Source: CAYNXB01 sp964401045 (GTDB lineage: Bacteria; Pseudomonadota; Alphaproteobacteria; Sphingomonadales; Sphingomonadaceae). Taken from it: a DNA stretch of 15,891 bases. The stretch is taken from the NCBI GenBank assembly GCA_964401045.1, contig CAYNXB010000058.1, positions 1-15,891 of the forward strand, in the 5' to 3' direction. The notes under the pieces were generated by a model that saw only the letters and a list, made by a program, of their open reading frames with translations, had not been told where the DNA came from and ran no database searches. Made by a program: the position numbers and the translations under genes. This document shows positions 13,916 through 15,891 of the stretch, piece after piece (positions within the stretch are counted from its first letter, which is position 1; each line of letters opens with the position of its first letter).

Positions 13916-13971
13916 CGTATTCGATCGCCTAGATCAGGCCCCCCACATTCGGTTCCGGCCCATATAGGATG

Positions 13972-13997
13972 CGGGCGGGGAAGCAAAACCCCGCCCG
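13972..13997 (-). promoter_or_regulatory. Strong GC hairpin between rplO and secY
   Basis: CGGGCGGGG (13972-13980) and CCCCGCCCG (13989-13997) form a perfect 9-bp stem with an 8-base loop, 17 bases after the rplO stop. In the minus-strand RNA the stem is followed by CAUCCUAUAU and not by a U-run. It may be a partial terminator, an RNA-processing site or an mRNA stabiliser. A TATATG just beyond it (near 13963-13968) could be a -10 element for secY, but its -35 is poor. Confidence 0.5.
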
Positions 13998-14013
13998 TGA
14001 CGCATTCTACCGC

Positions 14014-14643
14014 TTATTCGGCTCCGCCGGCTTCGGAAGCCGCTTCAGAGACGGGCGCCTTGTCGGCTTTCTCCACCTTCGGAGCCTTCTCCGCCTTCGG
14101 AGCCTTGTCTGCCTTCGAAGCCTTATCCGCCTTCGCGCGCTCGTGCGCCTTGCCCTTGGGCGGCTTGGCATTCGCCGGAACCTTCGGCGCGATCACTTCA
14201 ACCGAACCGCCAGCCTTCTCGACCGCCTCGATTGCGCCCTTCGATGCGCCGGCAACCTTGAAGCTGACCTTGGAGGTGAGCGTACCCTTGCCGAGCAGGC
14301 GCACGCCGTCCTTGCCGCCATTGCCGAGGCCCACAGCCTTGAGCGCGTCGTGATCGAGCACGCCCTTGGCATCGAGCTTCTTGGCGTCGATGAACTTCTG
14401 CACCATGCCGAGGTTCACTTCGGCGTAATCCTTGGCGAACGGGTTGTTGAAGCCACGCTTCGGCAACCGCATGTGGAGCGGCATCTGGCCGCCCTCGAAG
14501 CCGGCGATCGACACGCCCGAGCGCGCCTTCTGGCCCTTCTGGCCACGGCCGCCGGTCTTGCCCTTGCCCGAGCCAATGCCCCGGCCGATGCGCATCCGGC
14601 CCTTTCGAGCGCCGGCGTTGTCGCGGATGTCGTTCAGTTTCAT
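14014..14643 (-). CDS. rplO: 50S ribosomal protein L15 with lysine/alanine-rich C-terminal extension
   Basis: 209 residues against about 145-160 usually. Residues 1 to about 153 are canonical L15, a 23S rRNA-binding assembly protein: MKLNDIRDNAGARKGRMRIGRG, GSGKGKTGGRGQKGQKARSG, GFEGGQMPLHMRLPKRGF and the C-terminal domain KVAGASKGAIEAVEKAGGSVEVI. Residues about 155-209 form an extra tail of repeated KADKA/KAPKAEKAPKVEKADKAP units ending in an acidic stretch (VSEAASEAGGAE), similar in composition to histone H1-like tails. Reading frame and codon use continue normally into the tail, so it is a real extension and not a frameshift. It follows rpmD by 110 bases; the upstream Shine-Dalgarno is weak (GAG about 10 bases before ATG 14643). 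Confidence 0.96.
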   Translation of the reverse strand: MKLNDIRDNAGARKGRMRIGRGIGSGKGKTGGRGQKGQKARSGVSIAGFEGGQMPLHMRLPKRGFNNPFAKDYAEVNLGMVQKFIDAKKLDAKGVLDHDALKAVGLGNGGKDGVRLLGKGTLTSKVSFKVAGASKGAIEAVEKAGGSVEVIAPKVPANAKPPKGKAHERAKADKASKADKAPKAEKAPKVEKADKAPVSEAASEAGGAE

Positions 14644-14676
14644 GTCAATGCACTCGCTTTCGCTTTAGTCGCGCCT

Positions 14677-14730
14677 GTTCCGGCAAACCGGAACCTCATT
14701 GTAAAATATCGGACCTCGTGCGGCTACGAG
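14677..14730 (-). promoter_or_regulatory. Two hairpins in the rpmD-rplO spacer
   Basis: GTTCCGG (14677-14683) and CCGGAAC (14688-14694) form a perfect 7-bp stem with a four-base loop. CTCGT (14715-14719) and ACGAG (14726-14730) form a 5-bp stem. They fill the 110-base gap between rpmD and rplO, which is long for neighbours in this operon. A role in processing or translation of rplO is possible. I see no convincing promoter. Confidence 0.4.
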
Positions 14731-14753
14731 ACCTCGGCTTGCGCCGGGGTGCG

Positions 14754-14933
14754 TTACTCCGCCACCACTTCGACCATGTGCGGAAGCTTGGCGATCGCGC
14801 CGCGCACTTCCGCGGTGTCCTCGATCTCGACCACCCGGTGCATCTTGCCCAGGCCAAGGCCGATCAACATCTGCTTCTGCTTCTCGGGGCGACGGATCGG
14901 CGAGCCGATCTGCTTGATCTTGATTTTCGCCAT
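14754..14933 (-). CDS. rpmD: 50S ribosomal protein L30
   Basis: 59 residues, exactly the size of bacterial L30, a small 23S rRNA-binding protein. The minus strand from ATG 14933 reads MAKIKIKQIGSPIRRPEKQK, then QMLIGLGLGKMHRVVEIED and AIAKLPHMVEVVAE, ending in TAA at 14756-14754. I(G)SPIRRPEKQ and GLGLGKMHRVVE are the family's conserved blocks. It starts 5 bases after the rpsE stop; the Shine-Dalgarno GGAG lies inside the last rpsE codons, 8 bases from the ATG. The position between rpsE and rplO is the normal spc-operon order. Confidence 0.95.
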   Translation of the reverse strand: MAKIKIKQIGSPIRRPEKQKQMLIGLGLGKMHRVVEIEDTAEVRGAIAKLPHMVEVVAE

Positions 14934-14938
14934 CTTGC

Positions 14939-15835
14939 TTACTCCACCAGCGCCGCGGCGTCGGCTTGAGCCTCTGCCTCGCTTGCGCCGCCGCGACCGA
15001 GGAGGTCGGAGACCTTCTTGCCGCGGCGCTGAGCGACCGACTTCGGCGAAGTCTGGTTGAGCAGCGCGTCGAACGTGGCGCGGATCATGTTGTAGGGGTT
15101 CGAAGTGCCGACCGACTTGGTCACCACGTCGTGAACGCCCAGGCTCTCGAACACGGCGCGCATCGGACCACCGGCGATAATGCCGGTGCCCGCTGGCGCG
15201 GAGCGAACGTTGACCTTGCCGGCCCCGAAGCGTCCCTTGCCATCGTGATGCAGCGTGCGGCCTTCCTTAAGCGGCACGCGGATCATCTTCTTCTTGGCAG
15301 AGGCGGTCGCCTTGGTGATCGCCTCAGGCACTTCGCGCGCCTTGCCGTGGCCGAAGCCAACGCGGCCCTGGCCGTCACCGACCACCACCAGCGCGGCGAA
15401 GCCGAAGCGCTTGCCGCCCTTGACGGTCTTGGACACGCGATTGATGTGGACGAGCTTCTCGATCAGCTCATCGCCTTCTTCCTCATCGCGACCACGGCCA
15501 CGGCCACGGCCACCGCGATCGTCACGCCCACGGCCGCCACGGCCGCGGTCACCGCCGCGATCGCCGCCACGGCCACCGCCGCCGCCGCCACGGCCACCGC
15601 GTGCTTCGCGGGGCGGGTTGGCGTCGCCGCTTTCGGTCGATTGCACTTCAGCAGCCACGGTCGGCTCGACCGCCGGAGCGACTTCGACTGGCTCGGAGAC
15701 CGGAGCGGCTTCCGTCGGCTCTGGCGCCGCAGCCGACTCGGCTTGCTCTGCCGGAGCAGCCTGCTCAACCGGAGCGGCCGTGTCAGGCGCTTCGGTCGCC
15801 GAGACGTTCTCGTCGGTGTTTTTCTTGTCAGCCAT
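14939..15835 (-). CDS. rpsE: 30S ribosomal protein S5 with long acidic plus RGG-rich N-terminal extension
   Basis: 298 residues against about 166 in E. coli. The S5 core is about residues 123-275: ELIEKLVHINRVSKTVKGGKRF, ALVVVGDGQGRVGFGHGKARE, then KVNVRSAPAGTGIIAGGPMRAV and GVHDVVTKSVGTSNPYNMI. S5 helps mRNA entry, fidelity and helicase activity on the small subunit. Before the core, residues 1-76 are Ala/Pro/Glu-rich and acidic, and residues 77-116 are Gly/Arg-rich with many RGG/RG units. A short Ala/Glu tail follows the core. ATG 15835 comes two bases after the rplR stop (TGATTATG), and MADKKNT fits a normal start. Sphingomonad S5 proteins generally carry RG-rich N-termini as I recall; this one seems long. 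The low-complexity region makes assembly or length errors possible. Confidence 0.96.
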   Translation of the reverse strand: MADKKNTDENVSATEAPDTAAPVEQAAPAEQAESAAAPEPTEAAPVSEPVEVAPAVEPTVAAEVQSTESGDANPPREARGGRGGGGGGRGGDRGGDRGRGGRGRDDRGGRGRGRGRDEEEGDELIEKLVHINRVSKTVKGGKRFGFAALVVVGDGQGRVGFGHGKAREVPEAITKATASAKKKMIRVPLKEGRTLHHDGKGRFGAGKVNVRSAPAGTGIIAGGPMRAVFESLGVHDVVTKSVGTSNPYNMIRATFDALLNQTSPKSVAQRRGKKVSDLLGRGGASEAEAQADAAALVE

Positions 15836-15837
15836 AA

Positions 15838-15891
15838 TCAGAACTCCAGCCCGCCCTCGCGGGCCGCTTCGGCGAGCGCCTTGACGCGGCC
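15838..15891 (-). CDS. rplR: 50S ribosomal protein L18, C-terminal end only
   Basis: The last 17 codons of a minus-strand gene enter from the right edge of the window: GRVKALAEAAREGGLEF, then TGA at 15840-15838. This matches the C-terminus of L18, the 5S rRNA-binding protein (RVKALAEAAREGGLxF). Its place directly before rpsE, two bases away, is the standard spc-operon order, which supports the call. Nothing more of the protein can be seen. Confidence 0.9.
   Translation of the reverse strand, partial: GRVKALAEAAREGGLEF

Noticed and set aside
15480..15610. Periodic CCACGGCCACGGCC-like tract resembling a CRISPR or minisatellite
   Set aside because: It is the coding sequence of the RGG region of S5, with irregular units and no spacers. 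No CRISPR array is present in the window.

Overview
The window looks like a GC-rich alphaproteobacterium, most likely a member of the Sphingomonadales. The grounds are the gene order sucD-sucA-sucB-lpd, the order rplR-rpsE-rpmD-rplO-secY-adk-rpsM-rpsK-rpoA-rplQ (no rpsD between rpsK and rpoA), the long RGG-rich tail on ribosomal protein S5, and a dispersed repeat of a kind I recall from this group. The lineage is an inference from recognised sequence, not from a search.

Layout. (1) Bases 1 to about 340 do not fit the rest. They hold the N-terminus of an actinobacterial-type MurD on the minus strand, then a fragment of a glycoside hydrolase family 32 enzyme on the plus strand, fused in frame to the C-terminal half of succinyl-CoA synthetase alpha (SucD). 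This looks like an assembly or library chimera. (2) About 340-6768, plus strand: a TCA-cycle operon with sucD (3' part), sucA (E1), sucB (E2) and lpd (E3) of the 2-oxoglutarate dehydrogenase complex, followed by a VOC-superfamily gene whose start overlaps the lpd stop. (3) 6769-7480: a dispersed repeat and a TRIC/UPF0126 membrane channel gene. (4) 7537-8913, minus strand: two tandem paralogous genes for small exported proteins of unknown function. The upstream one has a 5' leader hairpin that buries its Shine-Dalgarno sequence. (5) 9043-15891, minus strand: the distal part of the S10/spc/alpha ribosomal superoperon, from the end of rplR to rplQ, with secY and adk inside it.

How the genes work together. 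SucA, SucB and Lpd form one enzyme complex that converts 2-oxoglutarate to succinyl-CoA, which SucC/SucD turns into succinate. The ribosomal cluster supplies ribosomal proteins, the translocon pore (SecY), adenylate kinase and the RNA polymerase alpha subunit. A sigma70-type promoter and a terminator-like hairpin in the 307-base adk-rpsM gap suggest that the rpsM-rpsK-rpoA-rplQ segment is separately transcribed and possibly attenuated.

Most of the window is housekeeping. I do not see a novel defence, mobile or biosynthetic system. The best candidates for something undescribed are the exported paralog pair with its structured leader and the structured rpsM leader. The first 340 bases should be treated as suspect until checked against reads.
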